From: Chloroflexota bacterium
GTDB taxonomy: Bacteria; Chloroflexota; Limnocylindria; Limnocylindrales; CSP1-4
NCBI GenBank assembly: GCA_030271555.1
Contig: JARXKQ010000039.1
Location: forward strand, 1-7,928
Length of the DNA: 7,928 nt
Reading direction: 5' to 3'
The notes under the pieces were generated by a model. It ran no database searches and was not told where the DNA came from. It saw nothing but the letters and a program-made list of their open reading frames with translations. Shown here one piece after another: positions 1-6,425 of this stretch (the stretch's first letter is position 1; each line of letters starts with the position of its first letter). Position numbers and translations under genes: made by a program.

Positions 1-2
1 TT

Positions 3-5
3 TGA
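3..5 (+). other. Possible pheS stop codon (inferred)
   Basis: The first bases read tttgatg, so a TGA at 3-5 overlaps the pheT ATG at 5-7 by one base, a common coupling of adjacent genes. The preceding codon would be NTT, compatible with Phe, and bacterial PheS proteins often end in Phe. Only two bases of that codon are in the window, so this is an inference from the usual pheS-pheT order. Confidence 0.3.
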
Positions 6-2377
6 TGCGCGTGCCGCTGTCGTGGCTGCGCGACTACGTCGACTTCGACCTGCCGGTTGAGCGACTCGCCGAGCGACTGACGTTGCTCGGCATGGAAGTC
101 GGCTCGATCGAGACGATCGGCGCCGATTGGTCGAACGTGGTCGTGGGCGAGCTGCTCGAGGTCGTGCAGCATCCAACCGCGGACCGCTTGAACCTGACCA
201 AGGTGCGCGTCTCGACCTCGGACGCCCCCTTGAGCATCGTCTGCGGCGCGCACAACATCGTGGTCGGCCAGCGCGTGCCGGTCGCGTTACCAGGCGCGAT
301 CCTGCCGGGTGACCGCCGGATCGGCGTGACCAAGATCCAGGGCACGCAGAGCGAGGGCATGCTCTGCTCGGGCGCGGAGCTCGGCCTCACTACCGATGCC
401 GACGGGATCCTCATCCTCTCCGAGGGGGTGCTGGGCGAACCGCTGGCCGATGTCGTCGGAGACGTGGTGATCGACGTTGACGTAAAGCCCAACCGGGGTG
501 ACGCGCTCTCGATGATCGGGCTCGCCCGAGAAGTGGCCGCGATCACCGGCGGCAAGGTGCGCTGGCCCGCCATCGCGGTGCCCGAATCGGGCGATTCGAC
601 ATCCGACCACCTGTCAGTCCAGGTCGCTGACGACAAGCTGTGCCCGCGGTTCGTCGGTCGCTGGGTCGACGGGCTCAAGGTCGGCCCGTCGCCGCTGAAG
701 ATCCAGCTGCGGCTGGGCGCGGCCGGCATGCGGCCGGTCTCCAACGCGGTTGATGCGTCGAACTACGTGATGCTCGAGCTGGGCAAGCCCATCCACGTGT
801 TCAACGCCGCCACCGTGCCCGGTGGCAAGATCATCGTCCGCGCCGCACGGGCAGGGGAGAGGCTCGAGACGCTCGACCACGTCGAGCGCACGCTCACTCC
901 GGAGGCGCTCCTCATCGCTGGCGAGGGCGGCCCGCTGGGCCTCGCCGGGGTCATGGGTGGCGCAGGCAGCGAGGTGACCGACACAACGACCGACGTGATC
1001 GTCGAGTCGGCCGTGTTCGATCCGGTGAGCATCCGCCGCACAGCGTTCCGCTACGGCCTGCGCAGCGAGGCCAGCCTGCGCTTCGAGAAGGGCCAGGAGC
1101 CGCGGCTGGCGCGTGTTGGCGCGGACCGAACAGCGCAGCTATTGGCCGAGTGGGCCGGCGGGCGCGTAGCCCAGGGCGTGGTCGACACGAACCCCACGGA
1201 CCACGAGCCCAGACGCGTCTCGTTCCGCCCGGCCAAGGTGAGCAAGCTGCTCGGCGCAGAGATCAGCGCCGCCGACATGAAAGCCGCACTCGCACGCGTC
1301 GAGATCGCGACCCAGGACGGCGCTGATGCGGCATCGCTCACCGCCGTCGTGCCGTCGCACCGGCGCGACATCGAGATTGAAGAGGACGTTGCCGAAGAGG
1401 TCATCCGTGTCATCGGCTACGAGACGCTCACCCCCCGGTTGCCGGACACGGTCATGACGGCCTACCGCGATGAGCCATCGCTCTTCACCAACCGGTTGCG
1501 CGACGCCCTCGCGGGGCGCGGCCTGGTCGAGGTGCTCACCAACGGGTTGATCGCGCCGCAGGACCACGCGCGGTTGGGTCTGGCCGCGGACGATCGCGCC
1601 ACGATCCGCGTCGCGAATCCGGTCACTGCCGATCACTCTGAGCTGCGCCGCTCGATGCTGCCCGGGCTGATCGGCGTCCTGGTGCGCAATGAACGTCAGC
1701 GACGCGATGACATCGCGATATTCGAGATTGGCGCCATGCACGAGTGGCGCGACGGTGGCCCGGCGCAGTCCGAGGTGCTCGCGATCCTCATGCCGTCAAT
1801 CGACGATCTCAAAGGCATCGTCGAGACGATCGCCGCCAGGGCGCACCTGGATCGCGTCGAATACGAGGCAACCCAGGTCCGCGACGGCGTCGAGCACCCG
1901 GGCCGGACGGCCGCGGTTGTTGCCGTAACCGGCGACCAGCGCACGCCGCTTGGCCGCGTCTTTGAGATCGACCCGCGGCTGCTCGCCGCGTTCGAGGTTA
2001 AGGCGGAGCGCGTCGCCTTCGCGCTCATTCAGCTGGAGCCGCTGCGCGACCTCGCGGCGCGGGTCCCGCAGGTTCGGCGCATCGACACCCTGCCCGCGGT
2101 CGAGCGCGACCTCGCAGTTGTCGTGAGCCACGACCAGGCGGCCGCCGACGTCGAGCGGGCAATCCGCGGTGCCGCGGGGCAGAACCTGGCCAATCTGAGG
2201 CTGTTTGACCGTTACACGGGCGCGCCGCTGGCGGCCAACGAGGTCAGCTTGGCGTATCGGCTGCGCTTCCAGCCAGAATTGGAGCCGTTGACCGAGCAGC
2301 AGATCGATGAAGCGATGGCCCGGGTGACCCAGGCTCTCGCGCAGGAGGTCGGAGGCAAGATCCGCAGTGCTGGCTGA
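5..2377 (+). CDS. pheT: Phenylalanine--tRNA ligase beta subunit
   Basis: Beta chain of the cytoplasmic alpha2-beta2 enzyme that charges tRNA-Phe with phenylalanine. The 790-residue length is normal for bacterial PheT. The N-terminus (MRVPLSWLRDYVD) is the family's usual opening. An OB-fold tRNA-binding domain follows at about residues 40-150, with the hallmark EGMLCSGAELGL at 117-128. The B3/4 (editing) region starts near CPRFVGR at 213 and continues through the conserved RPVSNAVDASNYVMLELG stretch. The B5 domain spans about 403-473 and ends in RRDIEIEEDVAEEVIRVIGY. A catalytic-like core follows, then the ferredoxin-fold anticodon-binding domain at about 690-789, starting near LPAVERDLAVVV. 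I chose ATG at 5 over the in-frame TTG at 2 because it matches the family start. A TGA at 3-5 overlapping this ATG fits a pheS stop immediately upstream. The 3' end overlaps the next gene by 11 bp. The identification is secure; no truncation or frameshift is visible. Confidence 0.97.
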   Translation: MRVPLSWLRDYVDFDLPVERLAERLTLLGMEVGSIETIGADWSNVVVGELLEVVQHPTADRLNLTKVRVSTSDAPLSIVCGAHNIVVGQRVPVALPGAILPGDRRIGVTKIQGTQSEGMLCSGAELGLTTDADGILILSEGVLGEPLADVVGDVVIDVDVKPNRGDALSMIGLAREVAAITGGKVRWPAIAVPESGDSTSDHLSVQVADDKLCPRFVGRWVDGLKVGPSPLKIQLRLGAAGMRPVSNAVDASNYVMLELGKPIHVFNAATVPGGKIIVRAARAGERLETLDHVERTLTPEALLIAGEGGPLGLAGVMGGAGSEVTDTTTDVIVESAVFDPVSIRRTAFRYGLRSEASLRFEKGQEPRLARVGADRTAQLLAEWAGGRVAQGVVDTNPTDHEPRRVSFRPAKVSKLLGAEISAADMKAALARVEIATQDGADAASLTAVVPSHRRDIEIEEDVAEEVIRVIGYETLTPRLPDTVMTAYRDEPSLFTNRLRDALAGRGLVEVLTNGLIAPQDHARLGLAADDRATIRVANPVTADHSELRRSMLPGLIGVLVRNERQRRDDIAIFEIGAMHEWRDGGPAQSEVLAILMPSIDDLKGIVETIAARAHLDRVEYEATQVRDGVEHPGRTAAVVAVTGDQRTPLGRVFEIDPRLLAAFEVKAERVAFALIQLEPLRDLAARVPQVRRIDTLPAVERDLAVVVSHDQAAADVERAIRGAAGQNLANLRLFDRYTGAPLAANEVSLAYRLRFQPELEPLTEQQIDEAMARVTQALAQEVGGKIRSAG
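2343..2355 (+). promoter_or_regulatory. Tandem Shine-Dalgarno-like motifs before cvpA
   Basis: Inside the last codons of pheT there are two purine-rich ribosome-binding motifs: AGGAGGT at 2343-2349 and GGAGG at 2351-2355. The second leaves 11 nt to the GTG at 2367, a usable though slightly long spacing. The first is 17 nt away, which is too far for a standard site. Together they support the GTG start of the CvpA-family gene. The same bases encode the Glu-Val-Gly-Gly segment near the PheT C-terminus. Confidence 0.6.
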
Positions 2378-2909
2378 CGTCGCGATCATCCTGTTCCTGG
2401 TCGGCTGCGTGCTCCTTGGCTTCTTCCGCGGCGCGCTGCGCCAGCTGCTTGCGCTGGGCGCCTGGCTCGTGACCTTCATCGTCGCCGCGCAGGGGCGCAA
2501 CTTCCTGGCCGACTGGCTGCGCGGGCAGGAGCCCGACTTCAGCGGCCAGTACGCCCAGATGCTCGGCTTCCTGATCGGCTTCGCCGTCCTCTTCATTGCG
2601 GCGTTGGCGCTCATCGAGCTGAGTGGCCGAACGATTACCCTGTCCAGCCGACCAATCGTCGAGGAGTTGGCGGGCGGCGGCCTCTTGCTGGTCGTCGGCG
2701 TGCTCGCCGTGACCGGGCTGCTCATCGCACTCGGCAGCTACTACGCAACGCCCAACGGCGCTTTCACAGCCGAGGTTGACCAGGTCCGCCAGCTGAACGC
2801 GGCGCTGGCCGACTCGAAGATCGTGGGGGTGCTGCGCGACACCATGGTGCCGTGGATCCAGGCGCTCCTCGGGCCGCTGCTTCCGCCCGATGTCCGCCAC
2901 TTCGGCTGA
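2367..2909 (+). CDS. cvpA: CvpA family membrane protein
   Basis: A 180-residue integral membrane protein. Four hydrophobic segments are visible at about residues 4-20, 26-41, 64-84 and 103-123, with a short charged loop after the second and an amphipathic C-terminal tail at about 127-178. The opening Asp-x-x-Ile pattern followed by Leu-Gly-Phe-Phe-Arg-Gly (17-22) after the first hydrophobic segment is typical of the CvpA/colicin V production family (PF02674). The family's molecular role is poorly defined: it is linked to colicin V export in E. coli and to envelope stress tolerance in other bacteria. The GTG start at 2367 overlaps pheT by 11 bp and is preceded by Shine-Dalgarno-like motifs. 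The stop overlaps the next gene by 20 bp. A CvpA gene between pheT and mutS2 matches the Bacillus gene order, where it is yshB. Family assignment rests on topology, motif and context; the function here is unknown. Confidence 0.82.
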   Translation: MLADVAIILFLVGCVLLGFFRGALRQLLALGAWLVTFIVAAQGRNFLADWLRGQEPDFSGQYAQMLGFLIGFAVLFIAALALIELSGRTITLSSRPIVEELAGGGLLLVVGVLAVTGLLIALGSYYATPNGAFTAEVDQVRQLNAALADSKIVGVLRDTMVPWIQALLGPLLPPDVRHFG

Positions 2910-3540
2910 GGTTCGCGCGCCACTCAAGCCGCTCGGGCGGTCATTCTTCGACAGGCCCACCGAGACAGTTGCGCGCGCCCTGCTGGGCGTCTGGGTTGTC
3001 CGTTCCACGCCGGACGGGCTGAGCGCCGGCCCAATCGTCGAGACCGAGGCCTACGGCGGCCCGGACGATCTCGCCTCGCACTCGCGCGCCGGCCGGACGC
3101 GCCGCACAACCCCCATGTTCGGCGAGGTGGGCCACGCTTACGTCTACCTTGTCTACGGCATGCATCAATGTTTGAACGTGGTCGCATACAACGGGCGCGA
3201 GGCGGGCGCGGTGCTCATCCGTGCGATTGCGCCGGTTCTTGGTGTCGATGACATCCGCCGACGAAGGGGACGGCCGACCGATCCGACTTACCGCCTCTGC
3301 TCCGGCCCAGCCAAGCTCTGCCAGGGGCTGGCGGTCGATCGCTCTTTCGACGGTCACGACCTGACCCTGGGGGAGGGGTTGTGGCTTGCGGCTCCCGGTG
3401 CACCGGTGGGGTTGCGAGTCCAGTCGGAGACTCAGATCGCGAGCGGTGCGCGCATCGGCGTCGACTACGCGGGCGAGTGGGCGGCACGGCCGTGGCGGTT
3501 CTGGCTCGCCGGAAATCGATCGGTCTCAAGGCAGCGATGA
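2890..3540 (+). CDS. aag: 3-methyladenine DNA glycosylase, AAG/MPG family
   Basis: A monofunctional DNA glycosylase of the AAG/MPG fold (PF02245) that removes alkylated and deaminated purines such as 3-methyladenine, 7-methylguanine and hypoxanthine, starting base-excision repair. The 216 residues are typical for the bacterial form and the whole domain is present. By alignment from memory with human AAG, the catalytic Glu is E53 within ETEAY (51-55). Y55 and H64 match the base-stacking Tyr127 and His136, Y84-V85-Y86 match the YVY region with Tyr159, N96 matches Asn169 and R111 matches Arg182. SGPAKL at 138-143 and the C-terminal RIGVDYAGEWAARPWRFW segment are also family hallmarks. Homology begins near residue 13 and no later start would keep it, so the ATG at 2890 is favoured despite the 20-bp overlap with cvpA and no clear Shine-Dalgarno. 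Its stop overlaps the next start as ATGA. All key residues are intact, so it is probably active. Confidence 0.95.
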   Translation: MSATSAEVRAPLKPLGRSFFDRPTETVARALLGVWVVRSTPDGLSAGPIVETEAYGGPDDLASHSRAGRTRRTTPMFGEVGHAYVYLVYGMHQCLNVVAYNGREAGAVLIRAIAPVLGVDDIRRRRGRPTDPTYRLCSGPAKLCQGLAVDRSFDGHDLTLGEGLWLAAPGAPVGLRVQSETQIASGARIGVDYAGEWAARPWRFWLAGNRSVSRQR

Positions 3541-4100
3541 CGGCCAAGGTCATCTATTCCATGAATGTCTCGCTCGACGGCTACATCAACTCGCCCACCA
3601 GCGGGCTCGACTGGGCCGATGTCGATGAGGAGATCCACGCCTGGTTCAACGACGGTGCGCGCAACGCAGCTGCCGACATCTACGGCCGGCGCATGTACGA
3701 GCTGATGGCTTCGTATTGGCCGTTCGCGCTCGATGATCCGGATGCAGGCGACGTCGAGCGCGATTTCGCGCAGATCTGGAAGGACACTCCCAAGATCGTG
3801 TTCTCGCGGACGTTGGAAGAGGCGCCGCACGCCCACCGGCTATTACGCACAGATGTCGCCGATGAGATCGCCAGCCTCAAGGCCGAGTTCGCTGGTGACC
3901 TCGGCATTGGCGGCCCGACCATTGCCGCCGCGCTGATCGAGCGCAACCTGGTCGACGAATACCAGATGGTCGTCCACCCGGTCGTGCTGGGCGGTGGCAC
4001 GCCGTACTTCCCGCCGGGGATGCAGCTGGACCTGCGCCTGACCCAGACGCGCCGATTCGCCAATGGCGCAATGCTCGTGGCCTACGAGCCGCGGCGCTAG
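3537..4100 (+). CDS. Dihydrofolate reductase-like protein (RibD C-terminal domain)
   Basis: A 187-residue stand-alone protein of the RibD C-terminal/DHFR-like fold (PF01872), the group that includes Bacillus YyaP and YwjB. Members have a pyridine-nucleotide-binding Rossmann-like reductase fold, and most stand-alone ones have no proven substrate. Visible landmarks are KVIYSMNVSLDGYI at 4-17, YGRRMYE at 49-55, PKIVFSRTL at 85-93, the cofactor-loop-type GDLGIGGPTI at 120-129 and HPVVLGGGTPYF at 147-158. The reading frame is open upstream to 3381, but that extension lies in another frame of the glycosylase gene, whereas the ATG at 3537 begins exactly where family homology begins. It forms an ATGA overlap with the glycosylase stop and has a weak AAGG motif at 3528-3531. 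It lacks a deaminase domain and riboflavin neighbours, so true RibD function is unlikely. It also lacks the usual look of folate-pathway FolA. Family assignment is firm; the substrate is unknown. Confidence 0.9.
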   Translation: MTAKVIYSMNVSLDGYINSPTSGLDWADVDEEIHAWFNDGARNAAADIYGRRMYELMASYWPFALDDPDAGDVERDFAQIWKDTPKIVFSRTLEEAPHAHRLLRTDVADEIASLKAEFAGDLGIGGPTIAAALIERNLVDEYQMVVHPVVLGGGTPYFPPGMQLDLRLTQTRRFANGAMLVAYEPRR

Positions 4101-4112
4101 GTTGGGCGAGTG

Positions 4113-6425
4113 ATGGACGGCCGCAGCCAGGAGCTGCTCGAGTTTCCGCAAATCCGCTCTCGGCTGGCGGCGCTGACCGCATTCGCGCCGTCACGGCGGC
4201 TGGCGGAGGCGATCGAACCGAGTCCTGAGCCGCTCGCCGTGCGGAGGTGGCTCGACGAGACCGACGAGGCACGCGACCTCCTCGCGCGGCGGCCCGACCT
4301 TGGGGTAGGCGGCGCGCACGACATTTCGACCGTCGTTCTGCGCGCCAAGCGCGGTGGCCGCCTGTCCGGACAGGAGCTGCTGCAGGTCCTGGAGACGCTT
4401 GTCTCCGCCGGGCGGTTGTCCGACGCGCTCAGGGACGAGCGACCGCCGCAGCTGCGCGAGCTGGGCCGCTCCATCAAGGCGCTGCCCCAGCTGCGCGCCA
4501 AGCTTGAAGGCGCGATCGACCCCAATGGCGAGATCCTCGACAGCGCGTCGCCCGCGCTGGGCGGTTTGCGGCGCGCGGTTCGAGTGGCCTATGAGCGACT
4601 CAGAACTCGGCTCGAAGCCATCGTCCACGGCGAGCTGGGCAGTGCCCTCCAGGAACCCATCATCACCCTGCGCAACGGCCGCTATGTGGTGCCGGTGCGC
4701 GCGGACGCCAAGGGCCGCGTCAAGGGCATCGTCCACGACCAGAGCGGCAGCGGCCAGACGCTCTTCATCGAGCCGCTCGTCGTGGTCGAGCTGGGTAACG
4801 CCTGGCGCGAGGCGCAACTCGCCGCCCAGGCCGAAGAGGAGCGCATCCTCGACGAGCTGTCGGGACTGGTGGCGGCGCAGGCCGACGGCCTTGACGAGAC
4901 GCTCGCCGCCCTGGCGACGTTCGACTTCTGGTTGGCCCGCGGGCGGCTTGCCGGCGAGATGGACGCAATTCGAGCCGAAACGACGAAGGGTGACGACGTC
5001 GAGCTGCTCTCAGCTCGCCATCCGGGCCTCACCGGCAAGGTCGTGGCGATCGACCTGCGGCTGGGCACCGACTTCCGGGCGCTGGTGATCACCGGCCCCA
5101 ACACCGGCGGCAAGACCGTCGCATTGCGCACCCTGGGGCTGTTGTCGCTCATGCATCAGTCTGGTTTGCACATCCCCGCGGCGACCGGGTCGCGTTTGCC
5201 GGTCTTCAAGGACGTCTTCGCTGACATTGGCGACGAGCAGTCGATCGCCCAGTCACTCTCGACCTTCTCTGGTCACATGCGCTCGATCGTGCGCATCGTG
5301 GATGCGGCGGGGCCGGGCTGCCTCGTCCTGCTCGACGAGCTTGGCGCAGGCACCGACCCGACCGAAGGATCAGCTCTCGCCCAGGCCCTGCTCGATCACT
5401 TCATCGCCGCTGGCGCGCTCGTCGCGGCCACGACGCACTACCCCGAGCTCAAGGCGTACGCCCACAACGAGGCGCAGGCGGAGAACGCGAGCGTCGAGTT
5501 CGACGTTGAGACGCTCTCGCCCACCTACCGGCTGCTCATTGGCCTGCCGGGCACGTCCCAGGCGTTCAACATCGCCATGCGTCTGGGTTTGCCCGAGACT
5601 CTCGTCGATGACGCGCGGTCGCGTCTGGGCCGCGCTCAGGCCGAGTTCGAACAGACCCTCGTCTCGATCAAGGAGACGCAGCAGACCACTGAAGCGGCGC
5701 TCGCCCGCGCGGCAGAGGCCGAGGAGCGAGCACGGATCGCGCGGCACGAAGCGGAGGAGGAGCGGCGGAGCGCGCGGCGGGAGCGCGCCGCGGCCGCGGA
5801 CACCGCGCGGGCCGAGGCGCAACGCGCCCTCGCCCAGGTCCAGGCGGAGATCGGCGCCGCGCGCGAATTGCTTGCCCGCGCGTCGCTGACGGAGGTGAAT
5901 CTCGAGAAGTCAGCCACGCTCCTCGATGAGCGGCTGTCCGCCCTGGCCGGTGAGACAGCGGTGCAGGAGGCCGCAGCGGAGCCGGCACCCGCGCCAATCG
6001 AGGTTGGAGCGACCGTCCGCTCGCGCGATGGCTGGCGGGGCACGGTTGCCGAGATTGATCACGACACGGCGACGATCGCCGCGGGCACGATGAAGATCAA
6101 GGTGCCGCTGAGCGAGCTCGAGCTGATCAGCGGTCGCGTCACGGAGCTGCCCACCGAGACAATTCGGCCCCAGCCGCACCGGGTCATCCCCACGAGCCTC
6201 GACCTGCGCGGCGCACGTGTCGAAGAGGCGCTCGAGCAGATGGAGAGCTACCTCGACAGCGCGGCCGTCGCCGGCGCGCCTCGATTGACAGTCATCCATG
6301 GCCACGGTTCGGGCGCGCTGCGCGACGCCCTGCGAAACCGCCTCAGCACCCACCCCCTCGTCAAGAAATGGCGCGCTGGCGAGCGCGGCGAAGGCGGCGA
6401 CGGCGCGACCATCGTCGAGCTCTAA
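4113..6425 (+). CDS. mutS2: Endonuclease MutS2 (MutS-like ATPase with Smr domain)
   Basis: A 770-residue MutS2, close to the usual 770-800. It lacks the mismatch-reading N-terminal domains of MutS. Known roles of the family include suppressing homologous recombination by acting on branched DNA, and rescuing collided ribosomes in Bacillus (as RqcU). Seen here: an N-terminal core/clamp region with the MutS2-typical DQSGSGQTLFIEP at 209-221; the ATPase domain with Walker A GPNTGGKT at 328-335; the STFSGHM signature at 383-389; Walker B LVLLDE at 404-409 followed by GAGTDP; and TTHYPELKAYA at 440-450. A long Ala/Arg/Glu-rich coiled coil covers about 508-610, and a KOW-like beta segment about 631-675. 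The C-terminal Smr domain at about 690-770 has LDLRG at 696-700 and HGHGSG at 729-734, the motifs tied to nuclease activity. ATG at 4113 is preferred to the adjacent GTG at 4110; the upstream ribosome-binding motif is weak. The gene follows the reductase stop by 12 bp. The motifs are intact, so it is likely functional. Confidence 0.96.
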   Translation: MDGRSQELLEFPQIRSRLAALTAFAPSRRLAEAIEPSPEPLAVRRWLDETDEARDLLARRPDLGVGGAHDISTVVLRAKRGGRLSGQELLQVLETLVSAGRLSDALRDERPPQLRELGRSIKALPQLRAKLEGAIDPNGEILDSASPALGGLRRAVRVAYERLRTRLEAIVHGELGSALQEPIITLRNGRYVVPVRADAKGRVKGIVHDQSGSGQTLFIEPLVVVELGNAWREAQLAAQAEEERILDELSGLVAAQADGLDETLAALATFDFWLARGRLAGEMDAIRAETTKGDDVELLSARHPGLTGKVVAIDLRLGTDFRALVITGPNTGGKTVALRTLGLLSLMHQSGLHIPAATGSRLPVFKDVFADIGDEQSIAQSLSTFSGHMRSIVRIVDAAGPGCLVLLDELGAGTDPTEGSALAQALLDHFIAAGALVAATTHYPELKAYAHNEAQAENASVEFDVETLSPTYRLLIGLPGTSQAFNIAMRLGLPETLVDDARSRLGRAQAEFEQTLVSIKETQQTTEAALARAAEAEERARIARHEAEEERRSARRERAAAADTARAEAQRALAQVQAEIGAARELLARASLTEVNLEKSATLLDERLSALAGETAVQEAAAEPAPAPIEVGATVRSRDGWRGTVAEIDHDTATIAAGTMKIKVPLSELELISGRVTELPTETIRPQPHRVIPTSLDLRGARVEEALEQMESYLDSAAVAGAPRLTVIHGHGSGALRDALRNRLSTHPLVKKWRAGERGEGGDGATIVEL

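Noticed and set aside
1796..2725. Long reverse-strand open frame of about 309 codons, with another of 254 codons at 2244-3008
   Set aside because: Both lie opposite secure genes (pheT, cvpA, aag). In high-GC DNA with strong third-position bias, long antisense frames arise by chance. Their translations are low-complexity Arg/Ala/Glu-rich with no family motifs.
3381..3536. Upstream extension of the reductase frame by 52 codons
   Set aside because: The extra residues overlap the conserved C-terminus of the glycosylase in another frame and show no reductase-family similarity. The ATG at 3537 begins exactly at the family's conserved N-terminus and makes an ATGA junction.
5227..5889. Forward open frame of 220 codons inside mutS2
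   Set aside because: It is a shifted frame of mutS2, extremely Arg/Ser/Pro-rich, which is typical of a shadow frame in high-GC DNA. The in-frame MutS2 motifs occupy the same bases.
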